This document shows, piece after piece, positions 40,557 through 49,733 of a stretch of DNA of 64,000 nt. The stretch's first letter is position 1. Every line of letters begins with the position of its first letter. The notes under the pieces are model-generated. The model saw only the letters and a program-made list of their open reading frames with translations. It made no database searches and was not told the DNA's origin. Source of the DNA: DATFVB01 sp963714035 (GTDB taxonomy: Bacteria; Acidobacteriota; Thermoanaerobaculia; UBA5066; DATFVB01); the NCBI GenBank assembly GCA_963714035.1, contig OY970224.1, positions 1,612,001 through 1,676,000 of the forward strand. Direction: 5' to 3'. The position numbers were made by a program, and so were the translations under genes.

Positions 40557-42968
40557 ATGACTCTTGCTGCCGGCACTCGCCTCGGTCCCTACGAGATTCT
40601 TGCGCCAATCGGCGCGGGAGGCATGGGAGAGGTGTATCGAGCCAGGGATTCTAAGCTCGACCGCGACGTCGCCGTCAAAGTTCTCCCTGAAACCGTTGCC
40701 GCGAACCCGGACATGCTCGCGCGGTTCGAGCGGGAGGCCAAAGCCGTCGCCGCGCTCTCGCACCCGAACATCCTGGCCATCCACGATTTCGGGACTCACG
40801 ACGGCATTTCCTACGCGGTCATGGAGCTGCTCTCCGGCCAGACGCTGCGCGACCGACTCGACTCCGGAGCGCTCCCCCAGAAACTCGCCGTCGACTACGC
40901 GATCCAGATCGCGAAGGGACTCTCCGCTGCACACGAGAAGGGGATCGTTCACCGGGACCTGAAGCCCGAGAACCTCTTCGTCTCGAAGGACGGCCACGTG
41001 AAGATCCTCGACTTCGGTCTGGCCAAGAGGACCGAGATGAGCAAGAGCGACGGCGAGACGAATGCACCGACTCAGTCGAAAGGGACCGAGCCCGGCACCG
41101 TCATGGGCACGATGGGATACATGTCGCCCGAACAGGTGCGGGGACGCGAAGTCGATCACCGCTCAGACATCTTCTCCTTCGGAGCGGTCCTCTACGAGAT
41201 GCTTTCCGGCCAGCGAGCGTTCAAGAGGGACACGGCGGCAGACACGATGAGCGCGATCCTGAAGGAGGAGCCGCCGGATATCTCCGAATCGGGTCGAAAC
41301 ATCCCGGTCGCGCTCGATCACATTGTGCGGCACTGTCTGGAGAAGGACCCAAACAATCGGTTCCAGGGAGCCCGGGACATCGTCTTTGCCCTGTCGGAGG
41401 CGTCCGGCTCGACGAGCACGGGCTCAAGCACAAGCGGCGCGCGGGCGGCCGTCCCGGCTCCAAGCTGGCGCCGAGCCGGCGTCTTCGCGGCGACCGGCGT
41501 TCTCGTTGCGGTGGTCGCTGGTCTCCTGCTCTGGAAGCGCGGCGGTTTGCGCCCGGGCGTCCAGGCCGACATTTCGGAGCATTCGATCGCAGTTCTACCG
41601 TTTGTCAACATGAGCGACGACAAGTCGAACGAGTACTTCTCCGACGGCATTTCCGAGGAGCTTCTGAACCTGCTCGCGAAGATTCCGCAGTTGCAGGTGA
41701 CGGCACGCACGTCGTCGTTCTCGTTCAAGGGCAAGGAAATTGCAATCCCCGAGATCGCGCGGAAGCTCCACGTGGCGCACGTACTCGAAGGCTCGGTTCG
41801 CAAGGCCGGCAACCAGGTGCGGATCACGGCGCAGTTGATCAGGGCCGGAACCGACACGCACCTCTGGTCGCAGACCTACGACCGCAAGCTCGACGACATC
41901 TTCGCGATCCAGGACGAGATCGCCGCTGATGTGGTCAAGCAGCTCAAGGTCACGCTGCTCGGCGCGGCGCCGAAGGCGCGCACGACCGACCCCGAGGGCT
42001 ACGCGCTGTACCTGCAGGCCAGGCAGCTCGGACGGCAGTTCACCGCCGATGCGTTCAAGCAGTCCGACGCGCTGTACCGCAAGGTGCTGGCGATCGATCC
42101 GCGCTACGCCCCGGCGTGGGCCGAGCTGTCAGGCACCTTCACCAACGAGGCGGATCAAGGTCTGCTGCCCAACAAGGAGGGGTACGCCCAAGCCCGCGAG
42201 GCAGTCACGAAGGCACTTGCGATCGATCCGGACTACGCGCCGGCCCACGCCCGGCTCGGCTATCTCGCGATGTACGGCGACAACGACCTCGCCGGCGCGG
42301 CTCAGCACCTCAATCGCGCGCTGGCGCTCGATCCGGCGGACCCGCGCGTGCTGAGCAACAGCGCCACGCTGCTCATGTCTCTCGGCCGCCTGGACGAGGC
42401 GCTGGCGCTCGACGAGACCGTCGTGCGCCGCGATCCGGTGAATGTGAGCGCGCTCTTCAGCCTGGGTGTCAACCAGCGCATGGCCGGCCGGCTCGACGCG
42501 GCGATCGCGTCGCTCCGAACCGTGCTGAGCCTCGCTCCGGGCCGGGGCAGCGCGCATGCCGAAATTGGCACTGCGCTGCTGCTGAAGGCCGATGCGCAGG
42601 GCGCGCTGGCGGAGATCGAACAGGAGACGAGCGAGGTCCACAAGATGATCGGCCTGCCGATGGCGAATCACGCGCTCGGGCGCACGGCCGACTCGGACGC
42701 TGCGCTGGCCGCGCTGATCGTGAAGTGGGAGAAGGACGCGCCCTATAACATCGCCTACGTCTATGCCTACCGCGGCGAAACGGACAAGGCGTTCGAGTGG
42801 CTCGACAAGGCAGTCGAGTACGGCGACACCGGTATTGGCGAAATCGTGACGGAGAACCTGTTCGCCAAGATCCACGCCGACCCGCGCTGGCTGGCGTTCC
42901 TGCACAAGATCGGCAAGGCGCCGGAGCAGCTGGCGAAGATCGAATTCAAGGTGACGCTGCCGAAGTAG
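40557..42968 (+). CDS. Ser/Thr protein kinase with FlgO-like and TPR domains, copy 2
   Basis: 803 aa from ATG 40557 (MTLAAGTRLGPYE); a longer frame exists but has no homology. Same architecture as the previous kinase: Gly loop GAGGMGEVYRARD, VAVKVL lysine, HRDLKPENLF, DFGLAK, SPEQVRG, TM helix at about 309-325 (AATGVLVAVVAGLLLW), FlgO-like domain starting SIAVLPFVNMSDDK, and TPRs. The linker before the TM helix has a Gly/Ser/Thr-rich insert. Ends inside the second 489-bp repeat. Confidence 0.95.
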   Translation: MTLAAGTRLGPYEILAPIGAGGMGEVYRARDSKLDRDVAVKVLPETVAANPDMLARFEREAKAVAALSHPNILAIHDFGTHDGISYAVMELLSGQTLRDRLDSGALPQKLAVDYAIQIAKGLSAAHEKGIVHRDLKPENLFVSKDGHVKILDFGLAKRTEMSKSDGETNAPTQSKGTEPGTVMGTMGYMSPEQVRGREVDHRSDIFSFGAVLYEMLSGQRAFKRDTAADTMSAILKEEPPDISESGRNIPVALDHIVRHCLEKDPNNRFQGARDIVFALSEASGSTSTGSSTSGARAAVPAPSWRRAGVFAATGVLVAVVAGLLLWKRGGLRPGVQADISEHSIAVLPFVNMSDDKSNEYFSDGISEELLNLLAKIPQLQVTARTSSFSFKGKEIAIPEIARKLHVAHVLEGSVRKAGNQVRITAQLIRAGTDTHLWSQTYDRKLDDIFAIQDEIAADVVKQLKVTLLGAAPKARTTDPEGYALYLQARQLGRQFTADAFKQSDALYRKVLAIDPRYAPAWAELSGTFTNEADQGLLPNKEGYAQAREAVTKALAIDPDYAPAHARLGYLAMYGDNDLAGAAQHLNRALALDPADPRVLSNSATLLMSLGRLDEALALDETVVRRDPVNVSALFSLGVNQRMAGRLDAAIASLRTVLSLAPGRGSAHAEIGTALLLKADAQGALAEIEQETSEVHKMIGLPMANHALGRTADSDAALAALIVKWEKDAPYNIAYVYAYRGETDKAFEWLDKAVEYGDTGIGEIVTENLFAKIHADPRWLAFLHKIGKAPEQLAKIEFKVTLPK

Positions 42969-43433
42969 GGAGCGCGCCGCGATTACCCGAAGTGGCGCTT
43001 CAAGAAGGCTCGACCCGAGCCGGACTTGAGATAACGCTCAAAAGACTCTGACTGTTCAGCTGTGTCAAAAGAGAACGTCGCTCGTAAACGCCACGGCCGA
43101 AATTTACGTGTGTGAGTGGATTTTCCCTCGTTGTGCTCTGCCAGACGGGCCTCCACGTTTGAGGAGCTACCGACGTAGTGGCGCCCCTGCATACCTCGGG
43201 ACTCGAGCACGTACACGTATCTCAGAACGTCGGAATCCTAGCCGAATCAGCCCGCCTTCGTCCTGATCTCGCGTCCGCTCGGGACTTCGGCGCGGCATCC
43301 TCCTTCGCTTCTCGAGTTCACGGTCGGACCCTCAATCGCGCCGTAGCCGAAACCCCCGTTGGAGGCTTCGAAGAAAGGCGAAGGAGGATGGTGGAGCTGA
43401 TCAGGATCGAACTGACGACCTCCTGAGTGCGAT
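42945..43433. repeat. 489-bp perfect direct repeat, copy 2
   Basis: Second copy of 39829-40317; here the repeat runs into the complete tRNA-Ala gene. Copies are 3116 bp apart. Confidence 0.95.
42983..43216 (-). CDS. GIY-YIG endonuclease-like small protein, copy 2
   Basis: 77 aa, identical to the protein at 39867-40100, with GTG start at 43214-43216. Lies between kinase gene 2 and tRNA-Ala. The perfect identity against diverged kinase genes suggests recent homogenisation or duplication of the block. Confidence 0.85.
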   Translation of the reverse strand: MYVLESRGMQGRHYVGSSSNVEARLAEHNEGKSTHTRKFRPWRLRATFSFDTAEQSESFERYLKSGSGRAFLKRHFG

Positions 43434-43465
43434 TCAGGCGCTCTCCCAAACTGAGCTACAGCCCC
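43389..43465 (-). tRNA. tRNA-Ala (anticodon CGC)
   Basis: 77 nt including encoded CCA. Acceptor GGGGCTG/CAGCTCC contains the G3-U70 wobble that defines alanine identity. D arm GCTC-AGTTTGGGA-GAGC. Anticodon stem CCTGA/TCAGG with loop ATCGCAC (T33, anticodon CGC, A37). T arm GTCAG-TTCGATC-CTGAT, discriminator A. Reads codon GCG, frequent in this high-GC genome. Its 3' half is duplicated at 40273-40317. Confidence 0.95.
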
Positions 43466-43503
43466 ACGAAGGGCGGCAACGATAGCACGGACCGAACGCT
43501 CCT

Positions 43504-44169
43504 TCAACCTTCGCGGGCCGGCGGCGGAGACGCCGTTTCCGGCGGATTCCCTTCCTTCCGATCCGCCGCTTCCGTGCGCCGCAGGACCTCCGAGTAGAGC
43601 CCGTCGATCCACGCGTGCAGGCTCCAGAAATGCTCGTTGTGCGGCGACGTCGCCGGAGAATCCATCGCGGCGTCGTGGAGTCCCGGATGCGTCGCGCCGA
43701 AGCGCTGCGCCTCGTACAGAGCGATGTCCGCATGGGCGAGGTCGTGGAGACCGCGGTACGGTTCGGCGCAGACGAGTGTCGATTCGAGAAAGTTCCCGAG
43801 ATCGTCCGCGGTTCCCGACCGGACGATCTGAGTCCCGCGAACGAGCGCTCCGGGCAGGAAGCCGGGATGCGACCAGGCGAAGATGTCGGCGAGCCAGGGG
43901 GGAAACCGCTCCCAACGGTCCAGCGCGAAACCGGATCTCGGCTCATGCGCCGCGATGTCGAGAAACCGATCGAGCATCTGCCGGTGATACGCCAGGAACT
44001 GCTCGCCGCTGCCCTCCTGATCGAGCGCGAGAAGCGACGGAAATTCGGTTCCCGGACCCCGGAGCGAGGGCTCCCCGGGGCGGCGCGCCTCGTGCCAGCG
44101 CGCGTGCGATCCAAATTGCGCCTTCACCGCGCGATAGAGCGGTTCCGGAAGCCTCATCACTCTCTTCAT
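43504..44169 (-). CDS. Tyrosinase-like copper-domain protein (tentative)
   Basis: 221 aa. FLAYHRQMLDRFLDIA and SPHNEHFWSLHAWIDGLYSEVL recall the CuA (FL-x-WHR) and CuB (H-x3-H, FW-x-x-HH-x-x-(I/V)-D) regions of tyrosinases and haemocyanins. Several His are present (HARWHE, THPGLHDA). The order and spacing are unusual and the protein is short, so it may be a structural relative without oxidase activity. No signal peptide. ATG 44167-44169. Confidence 0.6.
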   Translation of the reverse strand: MKRVMRLPEPLYRAVKAQFGSHARWHEARRPGEPSLRGPGTEFPSLLALDQEGSGEQFLAYHRQMLDRFLDIAAHEPRSGFALDRWERFPPWLADIFAWSHPGFLPGALVRGTQIVRSGTADDLGNFLESTLVCAEPYRGLHDLAHADIALYEAQRFGATHPGLHDAAMDSPATSPHNEHFWSLHAWIDGLYSEVLRRTEAADRKEGNPPETASPPPAREG

Positions 44170-44279
44170 CGCGCAGGCCCGCCGGCGGGGACACTTCTAC
44201 CGCGAGACCTGCCCTGGACGGCCGCGAATCGGGCGAGGCCGATCCGGAGTGAAAAGCCAAATCTCGGGCCCGTCGAGGG

Positions 44280-44501
44280 TTACTGAACGGTCATCCAGGT
44301 CGGGACCTTCGGCGGCGGCGGAAAGCCGTGGCCGTTGACGTCGGACGCGTCGAAGAGCCGGAAGCCGCGGAAGAAGCCGAGGAATCCGTTCCAGGCGCGA
44401 ACCCAGGAGGTCCCCCGATGGACGGCGGAGAGCGGGCGCGCGCCGGCCGGCGCCCCCATGCAAGCGAAGAGAAGAAAGACGACGACTCGAGCTCCCTTCA
44501 T
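44280..44501 (-). CDS. Small secreted protein
   Basis: 73 aa from ATG 44499-44501 with GGAGGGTTC directly upstream. Signal peptide KGARVVVFLLFACMGAPAGA; the mature part of about 50 residues is aromatic and Gly/Pro-rich (WVRAWNGFLGFFRGFRLFD, GFPPPPKVPTW). No family recognised. Confidence 0.72.
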   Translation of the reverse strand: MKGARVVVFLLFACMGAPAGARPLSAVHRGTSWVRAWNGFLGFFRGFRLFDASDVNGHGFPPPPKVPTWMTVQ

Positions 44502-44593
44502 GAACCCTCCCTCTCCACTTCCCATCGGCGTGGGTCGGAAAAGGGGACACCGGGAACGCGAGTCCCGAGGGATTCAGGACGGAAGAGAGGAAG

Positions 44594-45916
44594 TCAGGCC
44601 GCCGACCAGCGGAGATCTTCGCCGGCCTCGAGCCGCCGGAGGAAGTCGCGGACGCGCCCGACGCCGGCGAGATCCACCGGCTTCTCCGCCTCGGCAAGAC
44701 AGGCAACGGCCTTCGCGGCCTCGCGATCGAGCCCGAGCGGCTCGATTCGCGGAATGAGTCCGGCGCAGATCGCCGCCGCCTCGGATCCGCGGCCGAGCTT
44801 CAGGAGGAGCTCCGCGATGTTGAGCTCGAGCTGAATCTCCTCCCAGGGAATCGAGCGGGCCCGGTAGTCGGCGCGCAGAGCGACGAGCATATCGAGCGCC
44901 TCCTCGAATCGGTTCTCCCGCTCGGCGATGCCGGCGAGCCCCACCCGAACGCGGGAAAGCATCGCCTCCTGCCCGGTGCTCTTCAGCAGCGCCGAGGCCC
45001 GGACGTACACGCGGCGCGCTTCGTCGAGCTCGTCGCTCCGCACGAGGTCGAGCCCGTAGTTCATCAGGAGGTTCGCGTGCAGGGCGCGATCGTCGCCGAG
45101 CCGGGTGTCCTCCAGGATCCCGCGGTAGAGACGCACCGCCTCCCGCGGGTCCCCGAGATCGGAAACGAGGAGCGCCTCGGCCTGCCGGCACCGGAAGATC
45201 CGGTCCCGGTCCTCGAGGAGCTCGTAGAGAGCTCGCGCCGCGCGGATTTCGACGAGCGCTTCGGCCGGCCGGCTCGCAGAGTAGAGCGCCCTCGAGCGCA
45301 CGTAGTGCCAGAACCCGAGCTCGATCTCGGGAACGGAAACTTCGGAGAGCCCGGCGCGCGCGGAATCGAGGATCGAGAGCGATTCTTCCGCCGCGCCTTC
45401 CGTGAGACGAACGTACGCGAAGGAGCAACGGAGCGCCGCGATCGTGCCGGGATCTTTCTCCGCGGCGGCCCGCGATTCCGCGAACGCGAGGGCGCTCCGC
45501 ACAATTCGTCCCGCGAACGCGGGATCCGTGCGCAGCCGGTCGCGGCACACGGACGCGGCTTCCTCGAGGAGAGCGGCGTCCCACGGGAAACCGGAAGCCG
45601 CGGGATCGGCGAACGCGGAAAGCACGGTCTCCCGCCGGGCGTCGGCGCCGGCCAGTTTCCCGGCGACCCGGGATGTCGCGCGATCGGCGATCGACTCGGC
45701 GGCCTCGTCCTCGCCATCCGCATCGGGCCGCTCGACGAGACGAAAGGCTTCGGGAAGCGCGCGCGAGAGCCGCTCCATCGACGCGACCGTCTCGCGGCAG
45801 CTCGCGCATCCCGACAGGTGCGCGTCGAGCGCGAACCGCGCGTCCGCGGCGATCCCGTCCTGGACGTAGTCGAGCCAGTCGATCTCCTCGTGGTGCGGTC
45901 GCGGCGTCGCGTTCAT
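44594..45916 (-). CDS. Zinc-finger anti-sigma-like protein with TPR domain
   Basis: 440 aa. N-terminal ARFALDAHLSGCASCRETVASM is a ZAS-type zinc motif (H-x3-C-x2-C) as in anti-sigma factors. The remaining 380 residues form TPR-like helical repeats (PAEALVEIRAARALYELLEDRDR, ANLLMNYGLDLVRSDELDEARRVY and others). No TM helix, so it would act in the cytoplasm. ATG 45914-45916 overlaps the sigma-factor gene's stop by four bases, making it the probable regulator of that sigma factor. Confidence 0.85.
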   Translation of the reverse strand: MNATPRPHHEEIDWLDYVQDGIAADARFALDAHLSGCASCRETVASMERLSRALPEAFRLVERPDADGEDEAAESIADRATSRVAGKLAGADARRETVLSAFADPAASGFPWDAALLEEAASVCRDRLRTDPAFAGRIVRSALAFAESRAAAEKDPGTIAALRCSFAYVRLTEGAAEESLSILDSARAGLSEVSVPEIELGFWHYVRSRALYSASRPAEALVEIRAARALYELLEDRDRIFRCRQAEALLVSDLGDPREAVRLYRGILEDTRLGDDRALHANLLMNYGLDLVRSDELDEARRVYVRASALLKSTGQEAMLSRVRVGLAGIAERENRFEEALDMLVALRADYRARSIPWEEIQLELNIAELLLKLGRGSEAAAICAGLIPRIEPLGLDREAAKAVACLAEAEKPVDLAGVGRVRDFLRRLEAGEDLRWSAA

Positions 45917-46473
45917 GCGGTCACTCCCAGGCTGCGGCGCAGCCTTCCCAGACAGCGGCTGATCATTCTCTTCAGCGTCTCGCGCTTGTAACCCATCCGC
46001 TCGGCCAGATCGGCCGTGCGCTGATTCTGCCAGAACCTCCGCGCGAGAACGTGACGGCAGTTGTCGGACAGCGAAGGCCACGTCCGGGCCAGTCTCGCGC
46101 CGTCGGCCGCCGCCTGCGCGGCCGGAAGATCGTTTTCCCCGGTGCACGGCGACTCGTCGTCCGGCAGCTCGTCGATCGCGACTTCGCGGCGGGAACGGTA
46201 CCGGGACCGCCAGAAGTCCAGGCAGCGCCTCCGGGTGATGACGATCATGAGACCCGCCGTCGCGGGTGCGCCGCGCCGGGCATGGAGCAGGAAATCCACG
46301 GCCGCCTGCTGGAGCACGTCGTCGACCTCCTGCGCCGGAATCTTGAACGCGCGTTCCGCGATCTTCCTCGCGTCGGGAAGCACGCCGCGAAGAACTTCCT
46401 CGTCGGAAGAGGCGCCGCCCGGCGCGATCTCGTCCGGGAGCGCGCCGGCCGCTGCAGATGCCGGGACGAACAT
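45913..46473 (-). CDS. ECF-type RNA polymerase sigma factor
   Basis: 186 aa. Region 2 is around EVDDVLQQAAVDFLLHARR and CLDFWRSRYRSRRE. Region 4 is around WPSLSDNCRHVLARRFWQNQRTADLAERMGYKRETLKRMISRCLGRLRRSL (helix-turn-helix). Co-operonic with the zinc-finger/TPR protein. A TATAAT box on its strand (46482-46487) ends only eight to nine bases before the ATG, which would give an almost leaderless mRNA. Confidence 0.9.
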   Translation of the reverse strand: MFVPASAAAGALPDEIAPGGASSDEEVLRGVLPDARKIAERAFKIPAQEVDDVLQQAAVDFLLHARRGAPATAGLMIVITRRRCLDFWRSRYRSRREVAIDELPDDESPCTGENDLPAAQAAADGARLARTWPSLSDNCRHVLARRFWQNQRTADLAERMGYKRETLKRMISRCLGRLRRSLGVTA

Positions 46474-46515
46474 GTGCGCGCATTATAAAACGCCTGCCAA
46501 CGGTATGCTGGCCGC

Positions 46516-47178
46516 GTGGGGGTCTCGGTCGTTTTCGAGGGGGTCTCGAAGAGCTATCCCGGCGCTGCGGAGACGCCGGCGCTCGACGACGTTTCCCTCC
46601 AAGCGGCCGCCGGCGAGTTCGTCGCCGTCACGGGCCCGTCGGGCTGCGGGAAGTCGACCCTGCTCCATCTCGCGGGAGGAATCGACGTCGCGACCGCGGG
46701 GCGAGTCCTCGTCGGGGGCCGCGACCTCACCCTCCTCCCGGAAGACGCGCTGACGCTCTTCCGGCGCCGCGACGTGGGGACCGTCTTCCAGTTCTTCAAC
46801 CTCATCCCCGCGCTCTCCGTCCGCGAAAACGTCGAGCTGCCGCTCGCCCTCGACTCGCGCCGGGGGGGCGCGGAGCGGGCGCGGGAGCTGCTCGCGCGCG
46901 TCGGGCTCGCCGGGAAGGAAGACGCTTTCCCGTACGAGCTCTCGGGCGGGCAAATGCAGCGCGTCGCGCTCGCGCGCGCACTCTCGGCGGGCCCGGCGCT
47001 CCTCCTTGCGGACGAGCCGACCGGGAATCTCGATTCCGTTTCGGGCGGCGCGGTGCTCGGCCTGCTCGGCGAGCTTCACCGGGAAGAGGGCGTCACGGTC
47101 CTCATGGCGACGCACTCGGCCGAGGCGGCGTCGCGCGCGGATCGCATCGTCCGCCTCCGCGACGGCCGCATCGCGTGA
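46516..47178 (+). CDS. ABC transporter ATP-binding protein (LolD/MacB type)
   Basis: 220 aa from GTG 46516. Walker A GPSGCGKSTLL, Q-loop FQFFNLIPALSV, signature LSGGQMQRVALARAL, Walker B LLLADEPTGNLDS, H-loop THS. The FNLIP and EPTGNLD features mark the LolD/MacB/FtsE group that works with FtsX-like permeases in lipoprotein or envelope transport. The stop overlaps the permease start (GTGA). Confidence 0.95.
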   Translation: MGVSVVFEGVSKSYPGAAETPALDDVSLQAAAGEFVAVTGPSGCGKSTLLHLAGGIDVATAGRVLVGGRDLTLLPEDALTLFRRRDVGTVFQFFNLIPALSVRENVELPLALDSRRGGAERARELLARVGLAGKEDAFPYELSGGQMQRVALARALSAGPALLLADEPTGNLDSVSGGAVLGLLGELHREEGVTVLMATHSAEAASRADRIVRLRDGRIA

Positions 47179-49733
47179 GACTGCTCTTCGCGGGGCTCGT
47201 TCTCCGCCCGGCCCGCACGCATCCGCTGCGCGTGCTGCTCTCCGTCGCGGGAGTCGCCATCGGCGTCGCGGCCGTCTGCGCGATCCACCGGGGGAACCGG
47301 AGCGTCACCGATTCCTTCCGGGAGGGAGTCGAGACGATTTCGGGCGCGACGCGGCTGACCGTGGAAGGCGTCGACGGCGTCCCGGAGAGCGCGGCCGCTC
47401 CGCTCCGGTGGATCTGGGAGGTCGGCGCCTTCGCGCCGGTCGTCGACCGCTTCGCCGTCTGCGGCGACGGCAGCGACGAGCCGGTCGAGGTGCTCGGCGT
47501 CGACGTCACCGCGGAGGGGCCGGTCCGGCGCTATCGGCTCGTCTCTCCCCGGGCCAGCTCGGATCTCCGGGAGCTCTTCTCCCCCGACGCCGTCCTCGCG
47601 CCGCTCGCCTTCGCGCGCCGCCACCGGGTCTCGGCGGGGAGCCAATTCCCGATTCTCGCGCACGGGCGGCGGCACGTCGTCCGCATCGTCGGAATCCTGG
47701 AGCCGATCGGTCCCGCCCGCGCCTCCGGGGGCCAGGTGCTCGTCACCGGCCTCCGCCAGGCGCAGAAGATCTTCGGAATGGAAGGGCGTGTCGACCGGCT
47801 CGACGTCGTGTTTCCGGACGGTGTGCGCGAGGAGGCCGTCACGCGCCGGATCGCCGCGACGCTTGCGCCCGGCCTCTCCGTCGGACGTCCCGCGGCGCGC
47901 GCGGACGCCGCCGACAGGATGCTCCGCGCTTATCGGTTCAACCTTTCCGCGCTCGGATCGATCGGGCTCCTCGTGGGCGCCTTCCTGATCTACAACACCC
48001 TCTCGATGTCGGTCCTGAGGCGCTGGCCCGAGATCGGCGCCGTCCGCGCCCTCGGCGCCTCGCGCCGCATGGTCTTCGCCTGCTTCCTCGCGGAAGGCGC
48101 GGCGCTCGGAACGCTCGGAACCGCGGCCGGGCTCGTCCTCGGCTGGGCGCTTTCCCACGCGCTCCTCTCCGCGGTCGGAGCAACCGTCGTGAACATCTAT
48201 CGCGCGACCGCGACCCTCTCGTTGTCCGGATCGGCCGAGCCGTTCGCGGCCGCCGCGGCCGTCGGTCTGCTCTCTTCGCTCGCCGCCGCGTTCGTTCCGG
48301 CGCGGGAAGCCGCCCGGATTCCCCCTGCCGCGACGATGCGGCCCGGAGCGGTCGAGGGGCGCCGCCGGACACGGACCTTCGGCTTCGCGGCCGCCGCGGG
48401 AGGCTTCGCCGCGGCCGCCGCGGGCCTTGCGCGGCTCCCGGCCGTGCGGGGGTTTCCGCTCTTCGGCTTCGCGGCGGTGGGGTGCGTGATCGCCGCGCTC
48501 GCGTGCGGCTCCCCCGCGGCGATCCTCGTTCTCGAGCGGGCGGCGCGGCGTCCGCTCCGGCGCGTCTTCGGCGCGCCCGGACGGCTCGCCTCGGCCTTCT
48601 TCGCCGGGAACCTCTCGAAGAACGCCGTCGCGATCGCGGCGCTCGCCCTCGCTCTGGGGATGAGCGCGGCGATGGCGGTGATGATCGCTTCCCTCCGGCG
48701 GACCGTGATCGAGTGGGTCGACCAGTCGGTCGCGTCGGACCTCTTCGTGAAGTCGGCGACCGGCGAGCGGAGGGGCATCATCGGAACGATTCCCGCCGCG
48801 GCGGTCGACTTCCTCCGCGGCGTCCCCGGAGTCGCAGTCGCCGACCCGTTCCGGACGATCGACGTCCAGGACGCGCGAGGCGAGCCGTTCACGATCGGCG
48901 CGGGCGATTTCGGGACCGCCGGAAAGATCGGCGCGCTTCCGCTCGAATCGGGCCGGGACCCGGTGGAGGTGTTCGGACGCGCCCGGCGCCTCGGGGAGGT
49001 CTTCGTCTCCGAGCCGTTCTCCCGGCGCTTCGGACGCGGGCGGGGAGACCGCGTCGTCGTCCCGACGCCCTCCGGTCTCCGGACGTTCACCGTCGCGGAC
49101 GTGTATCCCGATTATTCGAACGACCGCGGCACGGTCGTCATCGACCGGCCGGTCTTCCTCTCGCTCTTCCACGACACGGACGTCTCGACGATCGCGATTC
49201 GCGCCGCCCCCGGAATCTCGCCGGAGGCGCTCCGCGACCGGATCCTCGCCGCGGCGGGGGGCCGGTTCGCCTTCACGATCCTGACGAATCGCACGCTGCG
49301 CAGGGAAGTCCGCCGAATCTTCGACCGGACGTTCGCCGTGACGTGGGGTCTCGAGGGGATCGCGCTCCTCGTCGCGGGCCTCGGCGTCGTCAACGCGCTT
49401 TTCGCGCTGATCGTCGAGCGCCGCCGCGAGCTCGCGCTGCTTCGCGTCCTCGGGACGTCGCGGAGGCAGCTTCGCCGTTCGATCGCGATCGAGGCGGGCC
49501 TGATCGGGGCCGGCTCGCTCCTCCTCGCCGCCGTCGCCGGAGCGGCCTTCGCCGCGATCCTGATCGGCGTCATCAACCCCCAGTCGTTCGGGTGGTCGAT
49601 CCGTCCGGCGATCCCGTGGCGCTCGATCGGGGCCGGATTCGCGCTCGCCCTCGCGACCACGATCGCCGCGAGCTTCGTCCCGTCCCGGATCGCGGTCTCC
49701 GGAGACCCGGCGGCGGCGATCCGGGAAGAGTGA
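47175..49733 (+). CDS. FtsX-like ABC permease, double-domain
   Basis: 852 aa from GTG 47175. N-terminal TM helix (LRVLLSVAGVAIGVAAVCAI), a large periplasmic domain with MacB_PCD character, and FtsX domains near residues 250-370 (SIGLLVGAFLIYNTLSMSVLRRWPEIGAVRALGASRR) and 730-850 (GLGVVNALFALIVERRRELALLRVLGTSRRQLRRSI). A mid-protein TM set lies at about 400-500. Two FtsX units in one chain, so the protein probably works as a monomer with two ATPase subunits. Middle gene of the operon. Confidence 0.93.
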   Translation: MRLLFAGLVLRPARTHPLRVLLSVAGVAIGVAAVCAIHRGNRSVTDSFREGVETISGATRLTVEGVDGVPESAAAPLRWIWEVGAFAPVVDRFAVCGDGSDEPVEVLGVDVTAEGPVRRYRLVSPRASSDLRELFSPDAVLAPLAFARRHRVSAGSQFPILAHGRRHVVRIVGILEPIGPARASGGQVLVTGLRQAQKIFGMEGRVDRLDVVFPDGVREEAVTRRIAATLAPGLSVGRPAARADAADRMLRAYRFNLSALGSIGLLVGAFLIYNTLSMSVLRRWPEIGAVRALGASRRMVFACFLAEGAALGTLGTAAGLVLGWALSHALLSAVGATVVNIYRATATLSLSGSAEPFAAAAAVGLLSSLAAAFVPAREAARIPPAATMRPGAVEGRRRTRTFGFAAAAGGFAAAAAGLARLPAVRGFPLFGFAAVGCVIAALACGSPAAILVLERAARRPLRRVFGAPGRLASAFFAGNLSKNAVAIAALALALGMSAAMAVMIASLRRTVIEWVDQSVASDLFVKSATGERRGIIGTIPAAAVDFLRGVPGVAVADPFRTIDVQDARGEPFTIGAGDFGTAGKIGALPLESGRDPVEVFGRARRLGEVFVSEPFSRRFGRGRGDRVVVPTPSGLRTFTVADVYPDYSNDRGTVVIDRPVFLSLFHDTDVSTIAIRAAPGISPEALRDRILAAAGGRFAFTILTNRTLRREVRRIFDRTFAVTWGLEGIALLVAGLGVVNALFALIVERRRELALLRVLGTSRRQLRRSIAIEAGLIGAGSLLLAAVAGAAFAAILIGVINPQSFGWSIRPAIPWRSIGAGFALALATTIAASFVPSRIAVSGDPAAAIREE

